From Lunularia cruciata (Eukaryota; Streptophyta; Marchantiopsida; Lunulariales; Lunulariaceae), in contig OX419758.1 in the NCBI GenBank assembly GCA_948567375.1, forward strand, positions 23,441,001-23,505,000: 64,000 nt of DNA, written 5' to 3'. Each line of letters starts with the position of its first letter. Positions within the stretch are counted from its first letter, which is position 1. The notes under the pieces are model-generated. The model was not told the DNA's origin and did not search any database. It saw only the letters and a list, made by a program, of their open reading frames with translations. Shown in pieces: positions 1 to 12,669 of this stretch. The position numbers were made by a program, and so were the translations under genes.

Positions 1-3000
1 GAGATTTATCATGGCACTCCGATTGCTGATCCTTATCGCTGGTAAGATTAAACACATTCCGTACCCTTGTGAAAACCAGTGAAACTTAAGTGCTTTCGTG
101 ATGTACTACTCAAGTGTGCTCGATGGATGACTGAGGTCAAGTGCTACTTGATTCGGTCAACGGTGGTGACTGACGTATCGACGCAACAGACAATTGTCAG
201 TCCTGTGGAGCCGCGGCGATGCTGGTCTGCAAGGATCTCACATGAAATCTGCCTGATCCTTTGAAGGGTTTAGCAAGAACCGTGCCTTGAACAAACCGTT
301 CATCTGAAGCATCATTCAATTGTCAACTGGTTATCACACTTTCTTTTCGCCTCCTTATTCTTAAGCCATTAGTGACCTTTTTGATCATAGAGTTGGCTCC
401 TTTCTGGCAAAAGCCTCTTATCACTCAAATCAGGAGGGTATTTGGCGGGCAGCAAAAGTGAGGATTTTACAGTTGTAGTCAGGGTGCAGTTCACATATTC
501 CTAAAAGATGTGCCGGATTAGAACCCATGCTCTAAAGACTGTATGGACGCTTCTGGAAGGAGGCATTACGTGGTTGTTGTTATATTTCATCTGTCTTTGC
601 ACACGATAATTTTATTTTGCAACACCTGTTTTGAAGTTGTGAACAACTGGAGAGTTCCTCTGCCTATCTCCTAGTTCTTCAGATATCCGAATATCCAACT
701 TCTCAAGCTAGTGAACCACTCTTTGGGTGTGTTTCACCACAATAAGTTCTGGCAATCTTAGGCCTGCACGTGAACTGTGATCTAGGGTCATTTGTGTATC
801 ACTTTCGTCTTGCAGCATACACACTTATGAAACATTGGCTGTTCCGCGTCCTCATGTCAATTACATGTTCTTGTCATCGGAAATCTTTTTTTTTTGAGAT
901 ACTGTTTCTTGGTCAGGTTGGAAGACCCTGAGTCAAAAGAAACGAAGGACTTCGTGGATCAGCAAATGAAGTTGACCACATCTGTCCTTGACAACTGTAA
1001 GTCGAAAGAAAAGCTGAAGGAGCGCATCACAAGTCTTTACGATTACCCCAAGTACGACTGTCCGTGTAAACGAGGAGACAAGTACTTCTACCTTCACAAC
1101 ACCGGGTTGCAACCGCAGAGCGTTCTCTACATACAGGTTAGTCCAAACCTCAGTAAAATACGATCTCTGTTGTTCAGGTTGAAAAGCAGCTCAGACGGAT
1201 AATGTTCCCTGCTGTGTATTATAAACTTTTTAACAGACCCATTTCCCCATTTATTCATTATAATTTTCATCGCTTGGACCGTACGAATATTCAATCTCAG
1301 TATTGTAAATTTATAACTCCTTTGGCGATAAACATAATCTCTGTGTATATATACGCTGGATACTCAAAATCTTTGTTCAGTATTTTGTTACCTTAACCCA
1401 TGAATCGAGGATCCGGATCTACTCTTACTTAACTTGAAGCTGCATAGACCGAGATAAGTAAGGTGCCTAAGTAAGGTGCCTACAGTCCAGAGTAATTAAC
1501 AGGATTCAAATGTTTTGCGGCTGGTCTCTCAAAACTGGAAGGGGTATATTAATAAATACTCGAGTTTCTGATATATGATATATATGATGGGTGTAATTGC
1601 AGGACAGTCTGGAGTCAGAGGCCCAAGTTTTACTAGATCCCAATACTTTGAGTGAAGATGGAACTGTATCGCTTTCCTTATCTGTATTCAGTGAAGACGC
1701 GAAATATCTAGCCTGTGGAATCAGTGCAAGTGGTAGTGATTGGATGAACATCAAATACATGCGAGTTGCTGACAAAGAATTTGAATCAGATGTCCTTTCA
1801 TGGGTAAGTTCAGTACCCAGGTAGACCTACTTAGTCGGAGCCGCCGTCCACCTTTTCTTCAATTGCTTTACTAATTAGCTCACCCTGATGACCTGTAATA
1901 TACCAGGTCAAGTTTTCATCCATCAATTGGACACATGATCAGAAAGGCTTTTTCTACAGCAGATATCCGGCACCAAAGTACGTTAATTTTCTGAGCCGTG
2001 GGGAGCTTACCAGAACAAAATATATGATTGGGCAGATATGACCTGGGCACGAATCTTTAGTTTCAATTCTTTTGGGACAATAAAATAATAGGATCCGAAG
2101 TAAGGTTACCCCCAAGTCACAAGTTAATATATCTAGTGCTTCTTTTTCTGGTCCACCAGGATCTATAACTATCGATTGCATCTGACTTGGTTTGAAATAT
2201 ACCACCACATCAGGGAAGGTGTGGATGCGGGAACAGAGACAGAGATCAACTTGTATCATCAGCTTTATTACCATTTCTTGGGGACTGATCAATCCCAAGA
2301 TATTCTTTGCTGGAAAGATTCTGAGAACTCGAAGTTTCTGTTTGGAGCTGAAGTGACTGATGATGGGAAGGTGAGACACCGAAACTTGGTCTTTGACCAA
2401 TGATTGAGTTTGACCAATAGGACTCGTTTTTTTGTGATCAGTTATAATATTTTCTAGATTCGCTTATCCGTGTAAATTGGATGTGGTGCAGTATCTGCTT
2501 TTGTCCATTGAGGAAGGTTGCGACCCTGTAAATCGACTGTATTATTGTGACCTTACGTCCCTTCCGGCTGGTCTTGAGGGTTTCATCGGAAGTGAAGACT
2601 TATTACCCTTCCAGAAGCTGGTGGACAATTTTGATGCACAATACACTTATGTGGCAAATGATGGATCTCTTTTCACATTTACAACCAACAAAGATGCTCC
2701 GAAATATAAGGTTACTCGGGTGAACCTTGAAGATCCGACCGTTTGGATAGATGTTATTTCTGAGTCTGATACAGATGTCTTGTCTTCTGCAACTTGCGTG
2801 AATCAGCAGCAGATGGTTGTCTGCTATCTCAGTGATGTGAAGCACGTACTCCAACTGAGAGATCTTCAAACTGGGAATTTTTTGTACCAACTGCCTCTGG
2901 ATATCGGGTCTGTCACTAGAATATCAGGCAGACGACAAGATAAGGAAATGCTTTTTGGGTTCACAAGTTTCCTTAATCCTGGAACGAGTTATCGGTGTGA

Positions 3001-4859
3001 TCTGTCAACATCCAAACCTGTGCCCGTGGTCTTTAGGGAAACTATAGTCAAAGATTTTAATAGAAATGCGTTCGAAACTAAACAGGTGTTTGTTAACAGT
3101 AAGGATGGAACTAGAGTACCCATGTTTATCGTGCACAATAAAGGCACCACTTTCGATGGAGATCAGCCAGCATTGCTCTACGGATATGGAGGCTTCAATG
3201 TAAGTCTTACACCGTACTTCAGCGCTTCTCGTTTGGCTCTTATCCGCCATCATGGGGCGGTATTTGCAATGGCAAATATCAGGGGTGGAGGGGAGTACGG
3301 AGAAAAGTGGCACAAAGCCGGGTCCTTGTCGCAGAAGCAGAATTGCTTCGATGACTTCCAAGCATGTGCTGAGTATCTCATTTCGGAAGGCTATACCCAA
3401 CCGAAGAAATTATGCATACAAGGGGGAAGTAACGGTGGTCTACTCGTGGCGGCTTGCATAAATCAGGTTTGAACCGTTAGGCATTTCTTTACAGGATTAC
3501 ATTTCTATACACAGTGCCTCAGAAGTTGTAAGTTCATATTCATCCAGAACATCAAAGGAAAAATTGCCAACATGAACCTAACGAGAGCGCAATATCGAAT
3601 ATGTTATTTTCTCGTGGGTTTGCAGAGACCCGAATTATATGGTTGTGCCCTTGCACATGTCGGTGTGATGGATATGCTCCGCTTCCACAAGTTTACAATC
3701 GGTAAGAAAGACTTGTTCGCTTCTTGATCGCACTTGGTGCAGTGTCACCATTGAGAAACACCCTAATGCTAAGAATATCGGCACAGGCCTCACACTATCT
3801 GTTTACTCTGTCTTACACACCCCCTATCTGACAATTTGATGCATCCTCGTTTCGTGAGCCTCTGATCATGAGTGGATTAGAAGTAATAATCGGCTATGTA
3901 AGCACCTGACAACGTGCTGGTTTGATCTCTTGTGTACCTCTGCAGGGCATGCATGGACATCTGATTACGGTTGCTCGGATAATCCCGAAGAGTTTGAGTG
4001 GTTAATCAAGTGGGTCCAGTTTATCTCTGGGTGTTTTGTGTGTAGATGTACTTCATCTAAGGGTCCCTTTTATACGCACAACTATGCGGTTTGGTTTGTT
4101 CCGGAAGCAAATCTCTAATTTTCTGCTGTTTGAATTTTTTTGATGAAGATATTCGCCGTTACATAATGTGAGACGGCCTTGGGAAGGAGCACAAAATGGC
4201 AGGAGGACTGCGCAGTATCCACCGACGATGTTGCTGACGGCAGATCACGATGATCGTGTTGTTCCCCTTCATTCCCTGAAGCTACTTGCGGTATGTCTGA
4301 TTTGTACAAGTACCATTGCCTCTCCCTCATCTGATGTGTGGCATGCTAAGGGTTAATCGTTTACAATGTTTAATCGTAGTCTGGTAAGGCCTTACTCTTT
4401 TAGACGTAAAAACCATTATTTACCGCACTGACCTACTTTCTCGTCTGCGTGCATGTTGTAGACTATGCAGTATGAACTTTGCAAGAAAGATACTTATAGT
4501 CCGCAAACCAACCCTATTATTGCTCTCATTGAATCAAAAGCTGGACACGGAGCCGGTCGTCCAACCCAGAAAATCGTAAGTTTTCAAGCTTCTCTTTCTT
4601 GAATTTCCGATTTGGGTCCAACTCGTTAGTCTCACAGAGTCCGTCATCCTGATAGCCCTATGCAAGGCAGCCACCAACTTGAATGCGCATCTATGATTAA
4701 GGTTGTTACCAGCTCAACGTACCTGGTGCCCGTTGATTGTGGATTTTGGCAACTGGCCTTTCATTTATTTTACTAATTGAGTTATTGATGCAGATTGATC
4801 AAACATGTGACGCGTTTTCCTTCTTCGCCATGGTATCTGGTGCGCCATGGATCGATTAG
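1..4859 (+). CDS. Prolyl oligopeptidase (prolyl endopeptidase, family S9A), 5' end outside window
   Basis: Serine peptidase that cleaves short peptides after proline, normally cytosolic. Eleven exons join in one frame with GT-AG introns: 1-41, 917-1136, 1603-1803, 1907-1977, 2214-2370, 2492-3466, 3626-3701, 3946-4009, 4149-4290, 4462-4575 and 4794-4859. They give 708 visible residues, close to the usual 710-730, so only about 15-20 N-terminal residues are missing. The visible start reads [12 protein letters not shown] then LEDPES, the N-terminal peptidase S9 signature. A beta-propeller region follows (exons 2-6). The catalytic domain has the nucleophile Ser in GGSNGG (Ser codon 3428-3430), the acid in [15 protein letters not shown] (exon 9) and the His in [12 protein letters not shown] (exon 10). 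The stop is at 4857-4859. All visible catalytic motifs are intact, so the gene looks functional. It is convergent with the alkyltransferase gene. I am very sure of the family. Confidence 0.96.
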
Positions 4860-6291
4860 TGAGTCAAGTAGTTGCGCTTTAATTAGACGCTGGGAAGTTC
4901 AAATTTCAGATGATGGACGCGGACAACTTTCGCAGCCCATGTGCTGCGTGTTGTTCGAGTAGTTGGCTATGCATATTCCTTGGGTCCCAATCATTATATA
5001 TCATCCTTCTGCTTACCGCAATTTGATTAAAGTACAGCAATCGTACTCGGAATGACGCGTAATGGATGGAAAAATTTCTCGAACACATTTCTCTTACGAC
5101 TCAACTGTTTTACCTGTATCATTTCGTCCGACGTGTTGTTAGACCAGTTGCTAAACTCAAGTCTTGAATGAAGTGACAGTTCAAACACTTACTGACAACA
5201 GAAATCTGCAGCAATTTATGGCAGACATTCCTCACCAGCATTCAACCATTAAGACGCATATAATACTGATGGAAGAATTTTCATCTGAAAAAATACCCTA
5301 ACGCCCATGCCATGAAAATTTTAATACAACTTCTTGCATGTAACCTTAGTTCAAATTTAGGCAAAACATTACAGATGAGTCAAATTGCCGTCTCCTTAGT
5401 AGTGGCTACGTTCATGCAACGAAACTTGTTAACATCAAACTGACGTAAAGCAGACGCGACAAGTATCGATTTCAAAAGATTCATAGTTAATATGAATTAC
5501 TCCGAAAAATTAGTCTGATACAGAAAATGAATAACAGTTCTCAAATTTGGAATTAATAAATTCATAGCATGGGCATCCAACTGCCATAGTTTTCCCCTAT
5601 GCTTCGTAACAAAAGCAACTTACATTGATATATCAATCAATTACCATTCTTGGCCAATCATCTACATGGTACCTTTTGAAATTAGAAGCATTTGAATATG
5701 GGTCAATAACGCTCAATCATGATACCCATAGCCGAGTTTTAGACGTTGAGAATGTGACACAAATGTTCAAAGACAGGACTTTGAAGAATCATAATCCCCG
5801 ATTTCGAGCAGAGTAAGTTGGGTAAAGAAAACAGTATACGGATAAAACGTAGCCTCGGTGACAAGGGGCAACTTAGGTACAAACTTGCTTAACGAACTTA
5901 TGTCAACAAGGTGATTCGTGGTAAAATATGTTCCTCAAACCTATCAACTTATGCTCCAACTTATGATGGTTCTAATGCGTACCGAAGTTCTTTGAATTCT
6001 AAGGCTGCAGAGACCTGGACTTCTTCAGACTCTGGAAGGCAGGTGATAATTCTAGGAGCTGCTTGCATCGCATCTGGCTCTCAGTTGCCAGCATGAGCCT
6101 AAATGAAGGTACAAATTCGACGATCTCTACACCTGATATTCACTCTCACTAAGGTGTTGATCTCCGCTCTCACTAACGAGTGCTTAATCGTGAAACCTTT
6201 TGAAGTAAACTGGTGACTCTAGACTACAGAGCTATAGGGATTTTGAAACGAGAAAAGCATTTCTGGAGAGCATACTGAAAAGACCAGTCAA
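4860..6291. other. Intergenic space between two convergent genes
   Basis: The 3' flanks of the prolyl oligopeptidase and alkyltransferase genes meet here. Short open frames occur (for example 5625-5816 and 5911-6096), but none shows a recognisable domain or convincing splice context. I see no repeat, RNA gene or other feature. Confidence 0.6.
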
Positions 6292-6905
6292 TCATCTCCC
6301 GACTTCAAGATCCAGTAAAAACTGTTTTCTTTCCAATCCATATGCATATCCACACAGGTTCCCTCCCTTTGCTATAACCCTGTGACAAGGTATGAACAAG
6401 CAGATCGGATTCTTACCATTAGCAGCTCCAACAGCTCGGGCTTTGCCCGGGTCGGTCATGAGCTTGGCTTGTTCTTCGTAACATATCGTCTGTCCGAACG
6501 GAATCTGCTCCAGAGCTGCCCAGGCCTTCCTCTGGAAAGGTGTTCCCTCTGGAATTAAAGGGATGGAAAAAGAGCTCCGACGTCCACCAAAGTATTCGTC
6601 CACTTGCAATTTTGCCTGCAAAGTACGACAGAGAACACATCAAACTGCGAGAACCAGGCGTCGTAACGAACGTTTTACTTCCAAGGTCTGGAGTCGCGAA
6701 CACTCACCTCAGTCATATAGCGATCAGCTGCTTCATTTCCAGTATCGTCCCCCGTGGTATTGTCCTTCGACCAGGTATCAAAATACGCAAGGTGCAGCCC
6801 TTCACTGGATGTTCCTAAAGTAAGAGGACCCAAAGGTGTGGCCATATGGCTCATTTTATATTTGGCACCAAGGCCGCGCTTCCTCTGCTCCCAAGCATTA
6901 TGCAT
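6292..6905 (-). CDS. Methylated-DNA--protein-cysteine methyltransferase (O6-alkylguanine-DNA alkyltransferase, Ogt/MGMT family)
   Basis: DNA-repair protein that moves an alkyl group from O6-alkylguanine to its own cysteine in a single-use reaction. Exon 1 is 6905-6708 and exon 2 is 6615-6292, joined in phase 0 by a 92-bp intron with GTGAGT and CAG ends. The product is 173 residues, close to bacterial Ogt. Exon 1 holds ATPLGPLTLGTSSEGLHLAY, the typical N-terminal strand region. Exon 2 has GTPFQRKAWAALEQIPFGQT, the DNA-binding helix with GKARAVGAANGKNPI (Arg finger and Asn hinge), the active site PCHRVI and the C-terminal GYAYGLERKQFLLDLE. The ATG at 6905-6903 is preceded in frame by a stop a few codons upstream, supporting this start, although an upstream spliced exon is not excluded. 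The intron and flanking plant-like gene argue against bacterial contamination. The family is well known in bacteria, fungi and animals and generally reported missing from flowering plants. Confidence 0.93.
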
Positions 6906-8019
6906 AATTCTTGTCAGTTCCTACTCGAATCCCTAAAACTTTCATATACTTGACCAATCGGCGGAAGTCAGAACCGGGATCTCACTATCCGCCGATAAGA
7001 ACACAAAATTTGGAGCTCAGACTCTTCAGAAACTTGGAAAAAGCAACATTCAACCGATCTAATATTCTTCAATTTGGCTCACTCAAGCAGACAAAAATCA
7101 TGAATTGATGGAGGTCATGCATATAACAGTACCAGGGATGTCGCCATAGCTCCTTTAACTCCAATGATCTCCTTTCTTTCATGTTCCATAGCGTCGTCTC
7201 ATCACACGATCGAACCGATGAGGGAGATCAAATCTGCAGTCTGCTGCAGCGTCTCGTCTCATCAATGTTGGGTCTAATTCGGTAGAACCCTGCACCCTGA
7301 ATTTGGTAGGAAGCTGAATAGTCACCAGTATGAGTAACTTGAGCAAAACTTTCCCGCGCTTTATTGACTTTTCCGGTCCATCTTTGTAGAACAGCTCATT
7401 TGTGGAAGTCCGGGAAAATTCTTTTGATTTCCCGGCAGCCTGATGTGACCATCATTCCCCTCGGGTGAGGGGACGGGAACATTCCGATCCAGATAAGCTC
7501 TAAATATGACTGATAGCGGCGATCATTCTTCAAGTTACTAGTCACAACAAAGGATGGGAAAACATCCCAAATATGTTTCGTTTTACTATAGATTTTCTTT
7601 CCCGGTTAGTTTCTTGGTTCCTCCTGAGATATCCTTCATTTTCACTTCGACCACTACTTTAGTTCACATTAATTCTCATATCCAAAAGTATCTTTGTCTC
7701 TATCGGTTGGGAAGTTAGACAGTTGTGGTATGAAGGTTGCACTTTTTTAGACGGTGCATTTATAAAAGATATTCTTCATGTGAAGACTTTCCTCTACGAT
7801 TCATAGATTCATAGATGTAACCTTCGTCTTTAACATTGCTTGGATCAACCTACCTCTTTTATAAGTTTTATAAGGTCCCTCTTTCTTTAACCTTCTTATC
7901 AATATTCTTATCTTAGCACTTGATATGAAGATCGATAGTCTCTTGTGAATTCATTAGAGAGAGGACTTTTGAGTGCATGATAGATCTTTACGAGCTGCAG
8001 TGGAGGAGCAACCTTACTA
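6906..8019. other. Upstream flank of the alkyltransferase gene, no gene seen
   Basis: The region would hold the alkyltransferase promoter on the minus strand. A short minus-strand open stretch beginning with ATG near 7191 ends at a possible GT splice site near 7129 and could be a leader exon, but I cannot link it to the gene in frame. Beyond 7.3 kb the sequence becomes AT-rich and looks like decayed repeat DNA. Confidence 0.4.
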
Positions 8020-8440
8020 TCTATATAGGAAGAGATTGCATTCATAGCATTTTTGGGTAGTCAGATACTCTTAGTACCTTTGCTTACTCCTATTTTATGC
8101 TTGTGATAGGATACTTATGGAGGTATGTGTGATTGAGCTAGAGGAGTGATATTTTCTCTCTAAGTATTATTGTTACATATGAGAAATGGTTTGTCCTCTT
8201 ATCTCCTATGTATACTATGACCTTTTATCTTGTGTATCTTTGCAATTTGGTTTGATTGAACTTCTTTGCAATCTTCTTTGATGAACCAATCATTTCAACA
8301 GGCTCTATATTCTCTTCTAGTTGATCCATCCCTTCTTCATATTACTAAGATATGTCTTTGGTCTTGCTCTAGCAAGAGTGCAAGCTCTTGGATCCTAACT
8401 TGACTTTACATTATGGCATTCCAATTTGCATTAGTTTCTC
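8020..8440 (+). repeat. Degenerate dispersed repeat, second copy at 58900-59330 (-)
   Basis: This stretch matches the reverse complement of about 58900-59330 over roughly 420 bp with many substitutions. Shared landmarks in order are AGCATTTTTGGGTAGT, CTCCTATTTT, TTGCTCTAGCAAG and GGCATTCCAA. At the second copy the repeat lies downstream of a reverse-transcriptase remnant in the same orientation, so this is probably the 3' part of the same old element. No open frame survives here. Confidence 0.7.
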
Positions 8441-10375
8441 TATTGCAATGAGGTTTTGCTTACGTTTGGGTCATCTATTTATGTTTTCATTACTCATTGA
8501 ATTATGAATGTGATACTAATTTACATATGCAATGAGTGTCTATATAACTCATTATCCTTTTGGAGGGAAAGAGTATAGCCACATATGATGCCATTAGAGA
8601 TATGGTGGAAAGTTTCAATAATGACTTTTATAGGTTTTTTACAAGAGATATAAAATCATCAATTATTTTATAGTAAAAGCTAGAGTTTCATTTTTTATTT
8701 TTCCGCAAAATATGAAAATAAAAAATTCATACACTAAGCATAAATTTTTTTAATTTTTATGTCAAATTTACAAAAAAGCTATTTAATTGGATAAAAAAAG
8801 ATTATTCATCATCTTGAAATGTGCTAGGATAACTAACTTGAGATGCAATGCTTGCATCACATAACTCTTCTTGTTTCAAGCAAAATATTACGGCAAGAGC
8901 ATGATGAGGATCTACATGTAAAATATTTCCCCCCTACTTGTAGAAAAAAGATGCAAGAAAAAGGAAACACACACCAAATATTTTACATGTATCCATAGTA
9001 GTTAGTCCATGGACTCATTTCCGCTTTCCTATAGATAGAAAAGTTTAATGGGCCTAAATCAGTGCCAACCTTTGACATGAATTAATTAGCAAAGAAATTC
9101 ATTAGAGCACTAAAGTGAATGCTAAGTGGCAAGAGAAAATTCTCGTACAAGGAATTTGAATTGAACCTTACACCCTACTACCTCATTAAAAAATTTCAAA
9201 TTTTCATATTCCGCTCCTCTATCTCTGCAAATGTCAATCCCCCCTTCCCCATCTTGATGTGTCTTCATAAGTTGTTACTTATGTTGTTTGATAGTTATAC
9301 CATGCACCATGGTTGATTTAGAAATCTATATTTTCAATCCAAGAAGTTTTGGGGTGCCAAGTCTAATGTAACATATCAATGTGTTGGCATTTTGGGGAGT
9401 GAGAAAAAACTTAAGTGTGCAGGGTTTGCAATTCTTTGGAATGCACAACCTCCTTTTGAATCAAGGGCCTTTATATATATCCAAATCCTAATTGTGAGAA
9501 TACTCACATTGTAGATTTTACCACCTTTGTTTCTCTAGATTCTCTACGATTCAAGTGATAGCAATTAGAGTGAAATTGTATTGTAATTAGAGTTCTCTTA
9601 GTTACTTCAATAATATTAGCGTAGTGACAACACCGAGTATAGTGATTGGTAGTATGGCTACGTGACACAATATTTAGTGATTAGTAGTAGAGCCTTGGAA
9701 CACTTGAACAATTTTCTCCAAATGTAAAAGTAACATTTTTTATATATATGAGTAAATGACTCACTCTTACTCGTCACTTTTCTCTACAATTTTATTGTTT
9801 AGGAGGTGAAGTAGCACTCAAAAAAGGTTTATAAGCACCAAGAATAGGTTTTTGAGCACTTATGTGGTGCTCCAAAGTGCAATAATGGAAGGTTGTACTA
9901 AGGTGGACTGAGGTTGGTTATAGGATTTTGATCTATTTATAGGATTTTGATCTATTTTATAAGTCTAGAATCTCTTTAAAATATTAGAGACACCTATACC
10001 AAAGCGGCATATGCTTTTACTTAGTGATCACCTTGTAAGGAGTATTTGAAGTACATACACAAGGTGTAGTTTCCTCCCTTCTCAATACAAATTCTTGAGC
10101 CTTGTTTGTTGTGGTTGACATATAATAAGTTCTTTTATATTTGTAAGTATGCACTCTATAAAATGGGTTTGAAGATACCTTCAATCTGCAAGGTGTCAAT
10201 AAGGTAAGTTTGGTCATTAAATGTGTGCTTCTTGGTTGGTTTCAAGGCTATATGGAGGTGATTGAAGTAAGAAGTTGGCTTGTTGAAGTGGAGATCTTTT
10301 GATAAAGGGACAAAAATCAATAGATACACTGAGATTTTCATCTTTCATACAATTCAATTTGACTTGTTTATGTAT
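8441..10375. other. AT-rich gene-free DNA
   Basis: No coding region or structured element could be supported. Base composition is strongly AT, with a nearly all-A/T stretch around 8640-8780. It is probably old transposon sequence. Confidence 0.5.
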
Positions 10376-10510
10376 TGTAATACCAATAGCCAAACATATT
10401 ATTTTTACATGAAAATTGGCTTGGTAACATTTAGAAGGATGTAAGCTATGATGGGCTAGGTAGATCAGATAGAAGTGTCACCAAAAGAGTACTTCTACTA
10501 ATAGAGCAAG
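10376..10510 (+). repeat. Truncated LTR fragment of the F family
   Basis: It begins TGTAATACC like the F-family LTRs at 34403, 42757 and 59445 (-). It matches their first part, including TAGATCAGATAGAAG and GAGTACTTCTACTAATAG, for about 135 bp, then breaks off where the element A LTR sequence begins. Confidence 0.75.
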
Positions 10511-10512
10511 AG

Positions 10513-10998
10513 CCATGGTACTTGGTACCTTCCAAGTATCATGTAATGTGCATGCCAAGTGGTGACTTCTAGGAGGAAGCTTCATGGCTAGCTTAGATTG
10601 CATACCAAGTAAAGAATTTTTAGAAAGCTTTTAGAAAAACTTCATGGTACTTGGTATCTTCCAATTAACATGATACTTGGCCACTAGCTTAGCTTGCAAA
10701 CCAAGTAAGGAATTTCTAGAAAGCTTCTAGAAAAGCTTCTTGACTAGCTTATCTTGCATGCCACGTAGAAGCTTCTAGAAGGAAGCTTCTTAAGAATCTT
10801 CCCAATTAGCTTGGCTTGCACTCTAAGAAGACAACTTTTAGGAAGCTTCTTGAGAAGCTTCTCAAGAGCCTTATATGTTCTCCATAAATACCAAAGCCCA
10901 AGTTTATGCTAGGCATTGGATTTCCCTCATTTAAGAGTCTCAATGTGACCTTTCACTCTGATCTTCCATTCTCCTATTTCTCTCCTTGGTCTTTTACA
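10513..10998 (+). repeat. Element A 5' LTR, 5'-truncated
   Basis: It matches the 3' LTR at 46332-46836 and the LTRs of B. Its start is missing, replaced by the F-family LTR fragment. It ends ..CTTTTACA, followed directly by a primer-binding-site-like TGGTATCAAAGTAGG (11000-11014), the place expected for initiator-tRNA-Met priming. It contains GAAGCTTCTAGAA units (10768-10780) like those in B. Confidence 0.85.
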
Positions 10999-11263
10999 TT
11001 GGTATCAAAGTAGGAATGGGATGGATGGAATTTATGGACAACCAAATCCATTTTTGCCAAATCATTAGAATTTTTGTGCCTATGTACTACCTAAGCATCA
11101 TTTCACGCAATGTATCATCTCACACTTTGGGCAAAATTTTTTCCATGCAATCACCTTGTATGATGAACCCTTGGTACTTCCAATTGTAACTTATGGAGAA
11201 TGGTGGACATGTTACATCTATGTATTAACTTAGATAATTATAGGTAGTTTGATAGAGTAATAG

Positions 11264-12160
11264 CCATGGTGGCAATGGTTGAAGGTATCATTGCTATGCA
11301 ACAACAAATTGAGCACCTTACTCGATTATTGGAAGAATGAGACCATCAACGACAAGAGCATGTAAAGAGAGCACCATTTTGAGAAGGAGAAAAGAAAATC
11401 TGATTTCCAAAGCCCAAGGTATTTGAAGGCAAGAATCTCTTGGGCGCAATAGAGAATTTTATGTTTGATTGTGAATATTATTTAGGAGTTATAAATCTTC
11501 TAGATGAATAGTGATAAATTCTCTTGGCTTCAAGCCAATTGAATGGAATGGCAAAACTATGGTAGTGATTCTGAGTGGAGGGAGTTGAATGGTAGTTTTT
11601 TCCGCCAATCTCAACTTGGGAAGAATTCAAAAGTGCAATAATTGGGTAATTCCAAGTTATAAATACCACACAAGTTGCACAAGATAGATTGGAAAAACTG
11701 AAGTAAATTGGTTTTTTAAGAAGCTACATCACTCAAGTCCAAAACACTATATTGCAAATTCTAAATATACTAGCAGATGAAATTTTGGATCAATTTGTCA
11801 GGTGTTTAAAGTCACACACCAAATTGGAAGTGATCATATGGGAGCCCAAACACTTGGAGGAAACCATGTAGTTTGCTGAGCGCTTTGATTCCTTGGTTGT
11901 GACACCTTGGACTCAACTTGGACCTTCACAAAACCTGCCAACACACTACACACAAGTAGCGGAGCACAACACCAATGGAGATTGATGCCATCCAACAGAT
12001 GTCACTTGGCACTATAGATAAAGAAAGACTAGGACAACATGGTGGTTGCTTTTAATGTTGCCAAATTAGACATTGCATTGATGAATGTCCACTCAAGAAT
12101 AGATGTCCACCCCAACAAATTACCTAAATGGAGTTTGTGGAGTATGATGTTCAAGGAAAC
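11264..12160 (+). pseudogene. Element A gag remnant
   Basis: The frame starts near an ATG with MVAMVEGIIAMQQQIEHLTRLLEE and follows B's gag, for example the PKVFEGKNLLGAIENF-like stretch, a retrotrans_gag region and a decayed zinc knuckle near 12040 where B has CFYCHQLGHRIAEC. Several in-frame stops interrupt it. It would have encoded the nucleocapsid protein. Confidence 0.8.
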
Positions 12161-12251
12161 AAAAAATCCTAGTAGGAGAATTTGAGCCACATATTGGAAA
12201 CTTGATTAGTTCCAATAAGATTGAAGGCATGACCTATGCAAGTTACTTCAC

Positions 12252-12605
12252 TTGCAAGGTAAGATATTTGATTGTGGTTGTGGGATTTTGGTTGATTCTA
12301 TAAGTTCAAAGAATTGCATGTCTATGCAATTAGCAAAGGAATTAGGTATTCCTATCAAAATAGTAATTGGAAGTAGGTTGATGATGGTGGATGGTAGAAA
12401 TGATTATATATTCTATACCTCACATCTTATTACATTCAAGATTTGGAAGGAGTATTTGGAGTATATGAGGTTTGTAATGACACCTCTACACTATGATGTC
12501 ATTCTAGGTTTGACTTGGCTTGAACATCATAAGGTTCAATTTGATTGGACCCAACAACAAATTCAAGTACAACACCAAGGTAAGAATAGTGGCACCTTTG
12601 AGTAA
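12252..12605 (+). pseudogene. Element A aspartic protease
   Basis: The frame reads ILVDSISSKNCMSMQLAKEL, equivalent to the protease active-site region of B (ILVDSQSSENC), and DVILGLTWLEHHKVQFDW, the typical C-terminal flap end of plant Ty3/gypsy proteases. The stop after GTFE matches the place where B also has a stop. It lies directly upstream of the reverse-transcriptase remnant. Confidence 0.82.
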
Positions 12606-12669
12606 GACACCTAAGAATAATTAATTCCATGATGAGAAGTTTGTTAGTAAAGCAACCATAGAGCAAGAT

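Noticed and set aside
7129-7191. Possible upstream exon of the alkyltransferase (ATG..GTACTG on the minus strand)
   Set aside because: No acceptor joins it in frame to the exon at 6905, which already gives a full-length protein.
11000-11014. tRNA-like sequence TGGTATCAAAGTAGG
   Set aside because: It is a primer-binding site next to the LTR, complementary to a tRNA end; no tRNA gene is present.
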